Below, in pieces: positions 16,361 through 25,348 of a DNA stretch of 64,000 nucleotides. This DNA is from Mesorhizobium sp. M4B.F.Ca.ET.058.02.1.1. GTDB lineage: Bacteria; Pseudomonadota; Alphaproteobacteria; Rhizobiales; Rhizobiaceae. Below the pieces are notes generated by a model that did not search any database, was not told the origin of the DNA, and saw nothing but the letters and a program-made list of their open reading frames with translations. The DNA lies in assembly GCF_003952505.1 (NCBI RefSeq), contig NZ_CP034450.1, forward strand, positions 1,364,001 through 1,428,000, written 5' to 3'. The position numbers were made by a program, and so were the translations under genes. The number at the start of each line of letters is the position of its first letter. The first letter of the stretch is position 1.

Positions 16361-17677
16361 CTACCTCCCGTTGGCGCCCTTCAGGCGCGACTTCACGATC
16401 AGGGGCTGGATATAAGGCTCCAGCGACTTCAGCGTGCGCGCCAGCGCGCCGCGCATCTCGTCGACGGTGGCGGCGCCGGCCGCCATCATCTCGTGGCGCG
16501 CCACCTCGTTGCTCAGCAGGAAGTTGACGGCGCCGGCCAGCATGTCGCGATCGCGCACCAGCTTGGCGCCGCCACTGTCGAGCAGGCGCTGATAGGCCTC
16601 GCGGAAATTCTGCACGTTGCGGCCGGCAAGCACCGCCGTCTCCAGCATCGCCGGCTCGAGCGGGTTCTGGCCGCCCTCGGAGGTCAGCGAGCGGCCAACG
16701 AAGGCGATTTCCGTCAGCCTGAGATAGAGACCCATCTCGCCGATCGTGTCGCCGAGCAGGATGTCGGTATCGGCCGTGATCCTGTCGCCCTTGCTGCGGC
16801 GGGCGAGCTTCAGGCCCATGCCGGAAATCTGCGCGGAGAGCGCCTCGGCGCGATCGGGATGGCGCGGCACGATAATGGTGAGCAGCCCAGGGTGGCGCCG
16901 ATGCAAGGTGGCGTGCACTTCGGCCGCCACGACCTCCTCTCCGTCATGGGTCGAGATCGCCGCCCAGGTCGGCCGCTCGCCGATCTGCCGCCTCAGCGAG
17001 GCGAGCGCCCGTTCGTCGACCGGCGGCGGGGCGGTATCCACCTTGAGGTTCCCCGACACCGTGACCGGCCGGGCACCGAGCGTGCGGAAGCGCTCGCCGT
17101 CGACATCCGACTGGGCAACGACATGGGCAAGGTTCTCGAATAGCGCCTCGGCGATGTTGGCGCGCTTCTTCCAGGACGAGAAGGAACGGTCGGACAGCCT
17201 GCCATTGACCAGCACCTGCGGCACGCGGCGGGCGCCGAGCTCCAGCATGGTCATCGGCCAGATCTCCGATTCGGCGATGATCGCGAGGTCGGGCCGCCAA
17301 TGGTCGAGGAAGCGGCTGACTGCGGGTTTCAGGTCGAGCGGCACGTATTGGTGGATGATGCGGTCGCCAAGCCGCTCGTCGACGACCTGCGCGGAGGTGA
17401 CCGTGCCGGTGGTGAGCACGATGTTGACGCCGTAGTCGAGGATGCTCTCGACCAGCGGCACGACTGCGAGGGTCTCGCCGACGCTGGCCGCGTGGATCCA
17501 GATCATCGGCCCTTCAGGGCGTGGACGGCCGGCGACGCCATAGCGCTCGCGCCGGCGCACGCGGTCCTCCTTGCCCCTGGACGTGCGCCAGGCGACGTAA
17601 GGACCGATCAGCGGATAGGCGGCGGCGCCCGCGTAGCGGTAGGCCGACAGCATGGTGCGCGCCCAGCGCTCGCTCAT
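16361..17677 (-). CDS. waaA: 3-deoxy-D-manno-octulosonic acid (Kdo) transferase
   Basis: WaaA (KdtA) adds Kdo residues from CMP-Kdo to lipid IVA on the cytoplasmic face of the inner membrane. The 438-residue protein has the N-terminal hydrophobic anchor (AAAYPLIGPYVAW), the GT30 sequence MIWIHAASVGETLAVVPLVE, and the C-terminal nucleotide-sugar region SLTSEGGQNPLEPAML. Its ATG overlaps the stop of the DUF374 acyltransferase by 4 bp (ATGA) and its stop lies 1 nt from lpxK, so translation is probably coupled. Confidence 0.95.
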   Translation of the reverse strand: MSERWARTMLSAYRYAGAAAYPLIGPYVAWRTSRGKEDRVRRRERYGVAGRPRPEGPMIWIHAASVGETLAVVPLVESILDYGVNIVLTTGTVTSAQVVDERLGDRIIHQYVPLDLKPAVSRFLDHWRPDLAIIAESEIWPMTMLELGARRVPQVLVNGRLSDRSFSSWKKRANIAEALFENLAHVVAQSDVDGERFRTLGARPVTVSGNLKVDTAPPPVDERALASLRRQIGERPTWAAISTHDGEEVVAAEVHATLHRRHPGLLTIIVPRHPDRAEALSAQISGMGLKLARRSKGDRITADTDILLGDTIGEMGLYLRLTEIAFVGRSLTSEGGQNPLEPAMLETAVLAGRNVQNFREAYQRLLDSGGAKLVRDRDMLAGAVNFLLSNEVARHEMMAAGAATVDEMRGALARTLKSLEPYIQPLIVKSRLKGANGR

Positions 17678-18456
17678 TTCAGGCCGTCCACGAGGCGATA
17701 AACCTCGGTCGTTGCCGCGTTGATCGCGGCGGTGACTTCCTGGCGCTTGCGTTCCATCTCGGCGTCGTCGGCATCGGCCGGCACGAATACCGGCGGCCCA
17801 ACGATAACCGCTGAGCGGCCGAAAGGCAGGTTAATGGTGGTTTTGTCCCAGCTTTTTTCAAGCACCTTGCGGCGGCTGGTGGCGATCGCCGAAGGCAGGA
17901 TCGGCCGGCCGGACAGTCGCGCCAGAAGCACGATGCCCATTCCGGCGTCGCGCGGCGTGCCGTGCGGGATGTCGGCGATCATGGCCACGTTCTTGCCGGT
18001 GCTAAGCGATTTCTTCAGGGCAATCAAAGCCTTGGCTCCACCCTTGTCGAGATGCCTTGAACTGTCGCGCCCCCCCGAGCCGCGCACCGCCTCGATACCG
18101 AACTTCTCAAGCATCAGCGCGTTGAGCTCGGCGTCGGCGCTGCGCGAGACCATGGCGACCAACGGCCTGCCCTTGGGATAATACGCAGGCGTCAGCAGAT
18201 GCTGGCCGTGCCAGAGCGCGATGATGCCGGGCTCCAGATGCGCGTAGGCGCCGCCGGCGACCTGAGTCGACCCCTTGACCAGCGGGCTGGTCAGGCGAAC
18301 CAGACGGACGAAATTGGCGAACAGGCCGGCGATGAAGTTCTTGACGAATCGCGATTGGGCCAGCGGCTCGCGGATCCGGCGCCAGAGCGTGCGGGTCGTG
18401 CCGCCGCGCCGCACCGCGGGGCTGGTGACCGGCCCTTTCACCGCTTCATGCTCCAT
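17674..18456 (-). CDS. DUF374 lysophospholipid acyltransferase family protein
   Basis: This LpxL/PlsC-like acyltransferase has about 260 residues and an unknown exact acceptor. It is found beside waaA in many Rhizobiales and presumably works in lipid A or phospholipid acylation at the inner membrane. Recognisable segments are GIIALWHGQHLLTPAYYPKG (with the H-x4-type acyltransferase region), VAMVSRSADAELNALMLEKF, VRGSGGRDSSRHL, and IADIPHGTPRDAGMG. The ATG at 18456 (MEHEAVKGP) is used; the longer open frame upstream is non-coding in character and overlaps the DUF4170 gene. It overlaps waaA by 4 bp. Confidence 0.88.
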   Translation of the reverse strand: MEHEAVKGPVTSPAVRRGGTTRTLWRRIREPLAQSRFVKNFIAGLFANFVRLVRLTSPLVKGSTQVAGGAYAHLEPGIIALWHGQHLLTPAYYPKGRPLVAMVSRSADAELNALMLEKFGIEAVRGSGGRDSSRHLDKGGAKALIALKKSLSTGKNVAMIADIPHGTPRDAGMGIVLLARLSGRPILPSAIATSRRKVLEKSWDKTTINLPFGRSAVIVGPPVFVPADADDAEMERKRQEVTAAINAATTEVYRLVDGLK

Positions 18457-18461
18457 CGGTC

Positions 18462-18707
18462 TCAACCGGCGGCCCTGCTGTCCGGATCGAGCAGCCGGTG
18501 CAGGTGAACGACGAAATAGCGCATGTGGGCATTGTCGACGCTGGCCTGCGCCTTGGCTTTCCATGCCGCGTGCGCGGATTGATAGTCCGGATAGATGCCG
18601 ACGATGTCGAGCCCATCGAGGTCGCGGAATTCGGTTCCGCCCAGCTTTTTCAGCTCGCCGCCGAACACCAGGTGCAAAAGCTGCTTCTTTCCGTCTTCCA
18701 CGGCCAT
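18462..18707 (-). CDS. DUF4170 domain-containing protein
   Basis: This 81-residue conserved protein begins MAVEDGKKQLLHLVFGGELK and ends with a VDNAHMRYFVVHLHRLLDP segment. The family occurs in alphaproteobacteria within this same lipopolysaccharide cluster. Function is unknown. It ends 5 nt before the acyltransferase start, so the two are co-translated. Confidence 0.85.
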   Translation of the reverse strand: MAVEDGKKQLLHLVFGGELKKLGGTEFRDLDGLDIVGIYPDYQSAHAAWKAKAQASVDNAHMRYFVVHLHRLLDPDSRAAG

Positions 18708-18781
18708 GTCGGTCCTTCACATATCGTGAGTTTGCAAAGGTCTAGACCAAAGCCGCCGACTTTGGAACCTTTGATGATGGT

Positions 18782-19588
18782 TCAACTCTCCAGCCCGGCG
18801 ATGACGCCGGCAAGCACGTCGAGCAAGGCGCCGCTGCCGGCGGCCAGCGCGCCGTGGTGAATCACCGAGCCGGCATACCGTGGCGGGCGGCCGTGCCGGT
18901 CGAGCAAGGCGCCGCCGGCCTCGCGCAGGATGAGGTCGGCGGCGGCGATGTCCCAGTCGTGCGCGTTGGGCTTGACGAAGGTGGCGTCGAGCTTGCCTGC
19001 GGCGATCATCGCCAGGCGGTAGGCCAGCGAAGGAATGTAGGGCGTGCGATGCAGCCGGCCCTGCCAGGCTTCCGGCAACAGGTCGACCAGCGGCTTCGGC
19101 CCGCCGATATCCACGGTGTCCGCCAACGCCCGCACGCGGATCGACTCGCCGTTCAGGAAGGCGCCTTCGCCGGGCAGCGCCCAATAGGTCTCGTGCTTGG
19201 CCGGGCATTCGAGGACGCCGGCGAGTGTTACGCCGTTTTCCACGACCGCGACGCTGACGCACCAGGAATGCAGGCCATCGAGAAAACCGCGCGTACCGTC
19301 GATCGGATCGACAACGAAGGTGCGGCGCGCGGCGAGCCTGGCGTGGTCGTCGGCGGTTTCCTCCGACAGCCAGCCATAGTCCGGCCGCGCCTTGAGCAAG
19401 GTCTCGCGCAGATAGGCATCTGCCGCATGGTCGGCCTCGCTGACCGGCGAGGTGCCGCCCTTCATCCAGACTTGCGGGCTGTTGCCGAAATAGCGCATGG
19501 CGATCGCGCCTGCCTCGCGGGCGGCGTCACGCAGCAGGGCGAGGTCCCCGCGCGCTCCGGCCAGGATGAGCGGGTCACGCGCCGGCAA
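18782..19588 (-). CDS. cysQ: 3'(2'),5'-bisphosphate nucleotidase CysQ / inositol monophosphatase family
   Basis: This 268-residue Mg-dependent phosphatase most likely hydrolyses 3'-phosphoadenosine 5'-phosphate from sulfate assimilation. Both family signatures are present: the metal site with WLSEET followed by VVDPIDGTRGFLDG, and the second motif NAHDWDIAAADLILREAGG. It overlaps the end of pmbA by 14 bp and precedes DUF4170 on the same strand. An inositol monophosphatase role cannot be excluded from sequence alone. Confidence 0.88.
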   Translation of the reverse strand: MPARDPLILAGARGDLALLRDAAREAGAIAMRYFGNSPQVWMKGGTSPVSEADHAADAYLRETLLKARPDYGWLSEETADDHARLAARRTFVVDPIDGTRGFLDGLHSWCVSVAVVENGVTLAGVLECPAKHETYWALPGEGAFLNGESIRVRALADTVDIGGPKPLVDLLPEAWQGRLHRTPYIPSLAYRLAMIAAGKLDATFVKPNAHDWDIAAADLILREAGGALLDRHGRPPRYAGSVIHHGALAAGSGALLDVLAGVIAGLES

Positions 19589-20918
19589 GGGTCATGCCTT
19601 CGATGAGCAGCGTCGGCGCGGCGGTGCCGAAATTGCGGTCGAGGTCGCTTGCCGGCACCATGTTGAGGAACATGGTCTTCAGATTCGAGGCAATCGTCAC
19701 CTCGGCGACCGGATAGGCAAGCTCGCCATTCTCGATCCAGAAACCGGAGGCGCCACGGCTGTATTCGCCGGTGACCATGTCGACGCCCTGGCCAAACACT
19801 TCAGTGACATAGAAGCCGCTCTTCAACGACTTAATGAGATCCTCCGGCGCCCGTTCGCCCGGCTCGATGGCAAGATTGGTCGAGGATGGCGAGACCGAGG
19901 AGCCGCTGCGCGCGCCCCGTCCGTTGGTGACCAGGCCGAGCTCGCGGGCCGCCGAGGTCGACAGGAACCAGTGGTTCAGCACGCCCTTGTCGACCATCAG
20001 CAGCTTCTGCCCCTCGACGCCTTCGCCGTCGAAGGGACGCGAGGCTTGGCCGCGTCGCCTGAGCGGCTCGTCGGTGATAGTAACTGCAGCCGATGCCACC
20101 TGCTTTCCCATCATGTCGCGCAGGAAGCTGGTCTTGCGCGCCACTGCCGCACCGTTGATGGCGCCGGCGAGATGGCCGGCGATGCCGCGCGCGACGCGCG
20201 GATCGAACACCACGTCGACCGGCCCGGTCGCCGCCTTGCGCGCGCCGAGGCGGCGCACCGCGCGCTCGCCCGCCTTGCGGCCGATTTCTTCGGGCGCGTC
20301 GAGATCGGCGAAATGTTGGCGGGAAGAAAACTCATAGTCGCGCTCCATGCCGGTGCCCGCACCGGCGATGACGCTGGTCGAGCGCGAGAAGCGCGAGGCG
20401 ACGTACTGGCCAACGAAACCATGCGAGGTGGCGAGCACCAGCCCGCCGAGGCCGGCGCTGGCGCTGCTGCCGGCCGAATTTGTGACGCCGTTCACCGCAA
20501 GCGCTGCGGCTTCGGCAGCAAGTGCTGCCTCCTTCAACGCGTCGGCCGGGACCTCGGTGGCGTCGAACAGGTCGAGGTCGCGTGGCTTGCCGGCCAAAAG
20601 CGCGGGATCGGCAAGGCCCTGATAGGGATCCTCGGGCGACACCTTGGCCATGGCGACGGCGCGTTCTGCCAGCGCCTTGGGGTTCGAGGCTGCGGTCGCG
20701 GAGACGCTCGCCACCCGCTGACCGACGAACACGCGCAGCGCGACATCCTCGCTCTCCGACGATTCGGTGCCCTCGACCTTGCCCAGCCGCACCGAAACGC
20801 CGGCCGAACGGCCGCGCACGGCGACTGCGTCGGCGGCATCGGCGCCGGCGCGCTTCGCAGCCTCGACGAGCGCCGCGACGCGGTCGGTCAGTTTCGCTGC
20901 GTCGAGCTGGTCGGTCAT
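19575..20918 (-). CDS. pmbA: TldD/PmbA family metallopeptidase
   Basis: The PmbA (TldE) partner of the TldD/TldE protease complex trims peptides, including microcin and antitoxin substrates in enterics. The 447-residue length matches E. coli PmbA (about 450). Conserved stretches include VRLGKVEGTESSESEDVALR near the N-terminus and DRNFGTAAPTLLIEGMTLAG at the end. PmbA lacks the HExxxH zinc site of TldD, so activity needs a TldD encoded elsewhere. The ATG at 20918 (MTDQLDAAKL) fits the family start. It heads the cysQ/lipid A run and overlaps cysQ. Confidence 0.92.
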   Translation of the reverse strand: MTDQLDAAKLTDRVAALVEAAKRAGADAADAVAVRGRSAGVSVRLGKVEGTESSESEDVALRVFVGQRVASVSATAASNPKALAERAVAMAKVSPEDPYQGLADPALLAGKPRDLDLFDATEVPADALKEAALAAEAAALAVNGVTNSAGSSASAGLGGLVLATSHGFVGQYVASRFSRSTSVIAGAGTGMERDYEFSSRQHFADLDAPEEIGRKAGERAVRRLGARKAATGPVDVVFDPRVARGIAGHLAGAINGAAVARKTSFLRDMMGKQVASAAVTITDEPLRRRGQASRPFDGEGVEGQKLLMVDKGVLNHWFLSTSAARELGLVTNGRGARSGSSVSPSSTNLAIEPGERAPEDLIKSLKSGFYVTEVFGQGVDMVTGEYSRGASGFWIENGELAYPVAEVTIASNLKTMFLNMVPASDLDRNFGTAAPTLLIEGMTLAGA

Positions 20919-21087
20919 GCACTTGATCCTGTCTCTTCGGCCCGATTGGGCGGCTGCCGCACCATCTATTGTTCCCCTGTCGCTTGTGCAATGGCAGAAG
21001 GGCAATCAGGATGCCGCGACCCATTCGCGCCCGAACCGGCCGGAACAACCGGGCCGGAGCATCGTCAAACTGCCAGGAGCCTTCGCC

Positions 21088-21504
21088 ATGACGCCTTTCC
21101 ATCTCGCCTTTGCGGTGCGTGATCTCGATGAAACCCGCGCTTTCTATGGCGAGGTGCTGGGCTGCGCCATCGGTCGCTCCTCGGCGACATGGGTTGATTT
21201 CGACCTCTACGGCCACCAAATGTCGGCGCATTTGCGGCCGCGGGCATCCGGCGCCGCGCGCGACGGCCAGGTCGACGGCGTCGCGGTGCCGATTCCGCAT
21301 TTCGGCGCGGTGCTCACGATGGACGAATGGCAGCGGCTCGCCGCCCGGCTGGAAGCCCGCGACGACATAGACTGGCTTGAGCGACCGATGGTGCGCTTCA
21401 AGGGCGAGCCCGGCGAGCAGGCGACGCTGTTCATCCGCGACCCTTCCGGCAATGCGCTGGAGTTCAAGGGCTTCCGCTCGCTGGAGCAGATCTTCGCGCG
21501 TTGA
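21088..21504 (+). CDS. VOC (glyoxalase/bleomycin resistance) family protein
   Basis: This 138-residue single-domain vicinal-oxygen-chelate protein has paired beta-alpha-beta-beta-beta modules (MTPFHLAFAVRDLDETRAFY and ATLFIRDPSGNALEFKGF). The His in FHLAF and the Glu in NALEFKGF sit where metal ligands are expected. Such proteins are dioxygenases, isomerases or resistance proteins; the reaction here is unknown. AGGAG lies 8 nt before the ATG at 21088. Confidence 0.85.
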   Translation: MTPFHLAFAVRDLDETRAFYGEVLGCAIGRSSATWVDFDLYGHQMSAHLRPRASGAARDGQVDGVAVPIPHFGAVLTMDEWQRLAARLEARDDIDWLERPMVRFKGEPGEQATLFIRDPSGNALEFKGFRSLEQIFAR

Positions 21505-21539
21505 GCCGACCGGGCCACGCCACGCGCTGAGCCGCCGCG

Positions 21540-22365
21540 CTAGTTCGCGCCCGCCTCGTACTGGCCGGCGATGAAAATTTCGAGGAAGCGCCGCCCGTCG
21601 CGGCGGGAGGCCTCCTGGCCGGCATCGTAATTGGCCATCGCCGTTTGCCTTTGCCTGAAGACGTCGTTGGCGCGGCGTGGCGGCTTCATAGGAATTGGTC
21701 TTGCTCACGATCATACGCACCGCCGTGGTCAGGACATATTCGGCAACTTGCGGGTCGTCCCGCGAGACGTCCAGGCGCTGTCATGCTTGCCGACGGCCCA
21801 GACGAAGATGTGATCGTGCCCGGCAAGCATCAGCAGCAGGCCCTCATCGTCGTCCAGCAGGGCCTGCACATCGGCCACCGACAGCGGTTTGGTATGGGCA
21901 AGGTCGGCATAGCGCGGAAAGGATTCGGAAAGCCTGGCGTCGACGCCAGCCAGTTCGGCGCGCAGCGAATCGATCTCGCCGCGCAGGCGCACTAGCGCGT
22001 CGGCATGATCGGCACCTGCCGAACCAGCCTGCCCCAGCGCCTTTTCCTTCCCGGCGACCATGGCCACGAGATCCTGGCGCTCGCGCACAATGCCCGCCAG
22101 CTCCGGCGAGCCGGCGGCGGCGCGCAGGCCAAGCTGCTGCAAGGCGTTGCCGGCGGAGGAAAGCAGCGCCCATTGCGCCGCCTCGAACGCGTCCTCGAGG
22201 GCGGTCGGCCGCCTGCACGACCGCTGACGCGATGAAGAATGCAAGCCCGGCCGCCACCACACAGATGCGCGCCAGGCGCCAAGGCGCCCTCGGCGATTTC
22301 AGTTCAACCAGCCCCAATGACAACCCCTGCCCGCCGATCGCCACGCAGGGATACGCGGCGATCAC
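21540..22365 (-). pseudogene. Decayed CHAT-domain protein gene
   Basis: Pieces of a secreted CHAT (caspase-like) protein are spread over different frames. A signal-peptide-like start lies at 22365-22215 (CVVAAGLAFFIASAVVQA). In another frame comes the region just before and into the CHAT domain (ALEDAFEAAQWALLSSAGNA; KPLSVADVQALLDDDEGLLL; HDHIFVWAVGK). Broken coding sequence (TTAVRMIVSKTNSYEAATP, then FLEIFIAGQYEAGAN and a stop) runs to 21540. The expected N-terminal repeats and the catalytic His/Cys part are missing, so the gene is deleted and frameshifted. Confidence 0.55.
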
Positions 22366-22419
22366 GCCATCATTGTGATGGGGAGGAATGGATGCAAGGG
22401 GCCGGAGCTTGTGCCTCGA

Positions 22420-23670
22420 TCAGGCACCGAAGCGATCGGCGGCAAAAGGAGCGAGGCGAGAGGCATCGATCCGGCGGCCGATCAATTCGGCGACCAAGCG
22501 TGCCGTGATCGGCGCCAGTGTCAGGCCGAGATGACCATGGCCGAAGGCGTGGATCACCCTGGAACTGCCCCGCGACCAGCCGATGACCGGCCGGGAATCG
22601 GGCAGCGATGGGCGAAAGCCCAGCCACTCGGACGACGCTCGGCCAAGGTCGGGGAAGAACTGCCTGACGCCGCGATCGAGCAGCGCCAGACGGCGCGCAT
22701 TTGCCGGTGCGGCATGCCCGCCCAACTCGACCGTGCCGGCGACGCGCAGCCGGCCAGCCATCGGCGTCATGTAGAAGCCGAGATCGACAGGACAGACCGG
22801 GCGATTGAGTAGAGGTGCGTCGGTCAGGAATTCGAGATGGTAGCCGCGTTCGGTTTCCAGCGGGATGCTGTCGCCGGCTTGCGCAGCCAGAGCGCGCGAG
22901 CGTGCGCCGGCAGCGATTACCACTGTCTTCGCTTTGACGCGGAAATCGGAACCGCCTAGCTCAACGCCGCCAGCGTCAGCCCGCAGGCTGGTCACTTCGG
23001 CTCTGACCAGCAGCGCGCCGCGGGCCGCGGCCGCATCGAACAGCCGGCGCATCACGAGGCTCGGATCGGCGACATTCATGGAGTGAGGGAAGTAAAGGCC
23101 GCGGGCGTGGGTTGCCTGCAGGCCGGGCTCCAGCCCGGCCACCTCTTGCGACGTCAGCACCTCCTGACGAACGCCAAGCTCGGCGCGCAGTGCCCGCCCG
23201 CCGGATGCGGCGGCAAAATCGCCCTCTCGGCGGTAGAGATAGAGGCAGCCGTTGCGGCGCAAAAGATCCTGCAGGCCGGCTTGCTGCGCCATCTCGGTCC
23301 AGGCCGGCAAGGCTTCGGCCAGCAGCCCCGCGAGCGCCAGTGCGTTGGCTCGGGTGGCCGCCGGCAGCGATTGCCTGACAAAGCGGACCAACCATGGCGC
23401 AAGCTGGAAAAGCGCTGTCCAGCGCAATGCGAACGGGCTGTCCGGGTCAAGAAGCAGTTTCGGCAGCGCGCGCAGGACGGCCGGATTGCCGACCGGCATG
23501 CAGGCATATTCGGCAATCGTTCCGGCATTGCCGAACGAGGCGCCCGAGCCCGGCTCGTTGGGATCGATGAGAAGGACCTCGCGGCCTTCGCCGGCAAGCC
23601 GCAACGCCGTCGCCAGCCCGACGACACCGGCGCCAACGATGGCGATTTCGACAGTCCTGGACGCTGCCAC
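22420..23670 (-). CDS. FAD-dependent D-amino-acid dehydrogenase (DadA-like)
   Basis: This 416-residue oxidoreductase of the DAO/DadA family would deaminate D-amino acids or oxidise a related amine and pass electrons to the respiratory chain. The N-terminal FAD motif is GAGVVGLATALRLAGEG, with IDPNEPGSGASFGNAG following, and the C-terminal flavin segment is HAFGHGHLGLTLAPITARLV. A GTG start at 23670 is chosen because upstream sequence belongs to the preceding regulator gene, which stops at 23678. The 7-nt spacing indicates co-transcription with that MocR regulator. Confidence 0.85.
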   Translation of the reverse strand: MAASRTVEIAIVGAGVVGLATALRLAGEGREVLLIDPNEPGSGASFGNAGTIAEYACMPVGNPAVLRALPKLLLDPDSPFALRWTALFQLAPWLVRFVRQSLPAATRANALALAGLLAEALPAWTEMAQQAGLQDLLRRNGCLYLYRREGDFAAASGGRALRAELGVRQEVLTSQEVAGLEPGLQATHARGLYFPHSMNVADPSLVMRRLFDAAAARGALLVRAEVTSLRADAGGVELGGSDFRVKAKTVVIAAGARSRALAAQAGDSIPLETERGYHLEFLTDAPLLNRPVCPVDLGFYMTPMAGRLRVAGTVELGGHAAPANARRLALLDRGVRQFFPDLGRASSEWLGFRPSLPDSRPVIGWSRGSSRVIHAFGHGHLGLTLAPITARLVAELIGRRIDASRLAPFAADRFGA

Positions 23671-23677
23671 CGATGAC

Positions 23678-25066
23678 CTACACAAAACCCGGCAGTTGCA
23701 GATGGCCGGCCGACAACAGTTCGGCCATGATGGCGAGTGCCGTGCGCAGATCCTCCTGCGAGCGCGCCGCGCCGACATTGATGCGCACGCCGTGCTGGAC
23801 CGGCTCGCGGCCGACCGCGAAGGCATCGCCCGGCAGCACGGCGACGCCGCGCTCCAGGCAGGTGCGGGCAAAGCCCGCGCCGCGCCAGGGCTCCGGCAGG
23901 CGCAGCCAGGCATGGGTCGACGTCGGATGTGCCTGGATGTCGAAGCGGCCGAGGATTTCGCTCAGGATCGCCTGGCGCTGGCGCAGTTCCTGCTTCTGGA
24001 TGTCGATGATGCGGGCAGCAGAGCCTTCCTCGATCAGCCTGGCACCGATCAGCGCCGTCAGCGGGCTGATGCTCCAGCAGTTGATGCGCAGCGCCGCCGC
24101 GACTTGGCCGGCGATGGGGCGCGGGGCGATGACGAACCCAAGGCGCAGGCCCGGCGCCAGGCATTTCGACAGCGCGCTGAGATGGATGGTCAGTTCGGGC
24201 TCGAGACAGGCGAAGGGGGGTGGCGGGTCGTCGGCCAGCGGCCGGTAGACGTCGTCCTCGATGATCAGCACATTGTAGCGGCGGGCAACCGCCGCAAGCT
24301 CATGCCGGCGCTCCGCGCTCAGCGTGATCGTCGTCGGGTTGTGCAGCGTCGGCACCAGGAAGACCGCGCGGGGCCGAAGCTGGGCGCAAGCCGCATCGAA
24401 GGCGTCGGGGCGCATGCCGGCGCGGTCCATGGCGACGCCCCTGAGATCCAGCCCATGCACGCGACAGAGCGCGTTTATGCCCTGGTACGTCACCTCGTCG
24501 GCAAGCACGACCTCGCCCTGCCTGGTCACCGCACCGAGGACACCGTCCAGTCCGTGCTGGGCGCCAGCGGCGAGCACGACGCGGCCGGGATCGCCGTCGC
24601 CGGCGACGGATTTGAACCAGTCGGCCACCGCCACGCGCGCCCAGAGCGGTCCTTCCGGCGGGTGGTAGTCCTGAAGCGCGGCGTAGTGCCGGTCCTTGGG
24701 CAGACGCGGCAGCAGCGCGGCAACCGCATCGAGATAGGCGGTGGTGGCCGGCCGGTTGACGGAAAGGTCGATGATGCCGCTCTGGTCGCTCGGCGACGAC
24801 ACGAAGCCCGGCTTCTCGCCGACGTCACGGGCGGCGACCGTCGTGCCGCGTCCGGGCCGCGCTTCGAGCAGCCCCTGCTCCTGAAGTGTCGACAAGGCCC
24901 GCGTGACGGTCGTGACATTGATGCCCAGTGCCCGCGCGATCTCGCGCTGCGGCGGCAACCGGTCACCGACCGCGAGCGTGCCGGCGGCGATGCGTTCGGC
25001 GATCGCGTCGGCAAGGCGACGGTAAACCGGACTTTCGTCGTCGGGGAGGCGAAGATCTTGCAGCAT
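23678..25066 (-). CDS. MocR/GabR family regulator (GntR HTH fused to PLP aminotransferase fold)
   Basis: This regulator of about 462 residues has an N-terminal GntR winged helix (VYRRLADAIAERIAAGTLAV; REIARALGINVTTVTRALST) and a fold type I aminotransferase-like domain with the PLP lysine in HLSALSKCLAPGLRLGF. Such proteins sense an amino compound or PLP adduct. The ATG at 25066 (MLQDLRLPDD) is used; longer starts run into the regulatory region. It is divergent from the polyamine-type ABC operon and co-directional with the DadA-like gene, so it probably controls both. Repeated GGACAA/TTGTCT half-sites occur in the 280-bp gap. Confidence 0.9.
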   Translation of the reverse strand: MLQDLRLPDDESPVYRRLADAIAERIAAGTLAVGDRLPPQREIARALGINVTTVTRALSTLQEQGLLEARPGRGTTVAARDVGEKPGFVSSPSDQSGIIDLSVNRPATTAYLDAVAALLPRLPKDRHYAALQDYHPPEGPLWARVAVADWFKSVAGDGDPGRVVLAAGAQHGLDGVLGAVTRQGEVVLADEVTYQGINALCRVHGLDLRGVAMDRAGMRPDAFDAACAQLRPRAVFLVPTLHNPTTITLSAERRHELAAVARRYNVLIIEDDVYRPLADDPPPPFACLEPELTIHLSALSKCLAPGLRLGFVIAPRPIAGQVAAALRINCWSISPLTALIGARLIEEGSAARIIDIQKQELRQRQAILSEILGRFDIQAHPTSTHAWLRLPEPWRGAGFARTCLERGVAVLPGDAFAVGREPVQHGVRINVGAARSQEDLRTALAIMAELLSAGHLQLPGFV

Positions 25067-25114
25067 GCGGGAATCGACTACGGCTGATGTCTTACTGTTG
25101 GCGCATCTAGCATA

Positions 25115-25231
25115 AGACAATACTCCGGACAATAGAGCTTGTCTGGCGTACAACCGCAAGACATCCTGTTAACAATCTCACACAATCCGCCAAAAATCGG
25201 CTTGACGGACAAAGTTGTCTGCATCTATGGT
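25115..25231 (+). promoter_or_regulatory. Promoter of ABC operon with MocR-type operator repeats
   Basis: The motif GGACAA or its complement recurs at 25115-25120 (AGACAA), 25127-25132, 25139-25144 (TTGTCT) and as the palindrome GGACAAAGTTGTCT at 25207-25220. That palindrome lies between a -35-like TTGACG (25202-25207) and a -10-like TATGGT (25226-25231), spaced 18 bp and directed toward the ABC operon. The layout predicts steric control of this promoter by the divergent MocR regulator. Confidence 0.55.
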
Positions 25232-25348
25232 CGATTACAGGTTAATTGTGTGACCATACAAGTCACATGACCTGCCGGGCAGCCGGTTTCCGGGAGGACG
25301 AGGCATGGATCGCAAGCCGCATCTCAGCCGCATCAAGGATTGCGGACT

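Noticed and set aside
23252..25087. 611-codon plus-strand frame opposite the DadA-like and MocR genes
   Set aside because: It spans two real genes on the other strand and has no family match or ribosome site.
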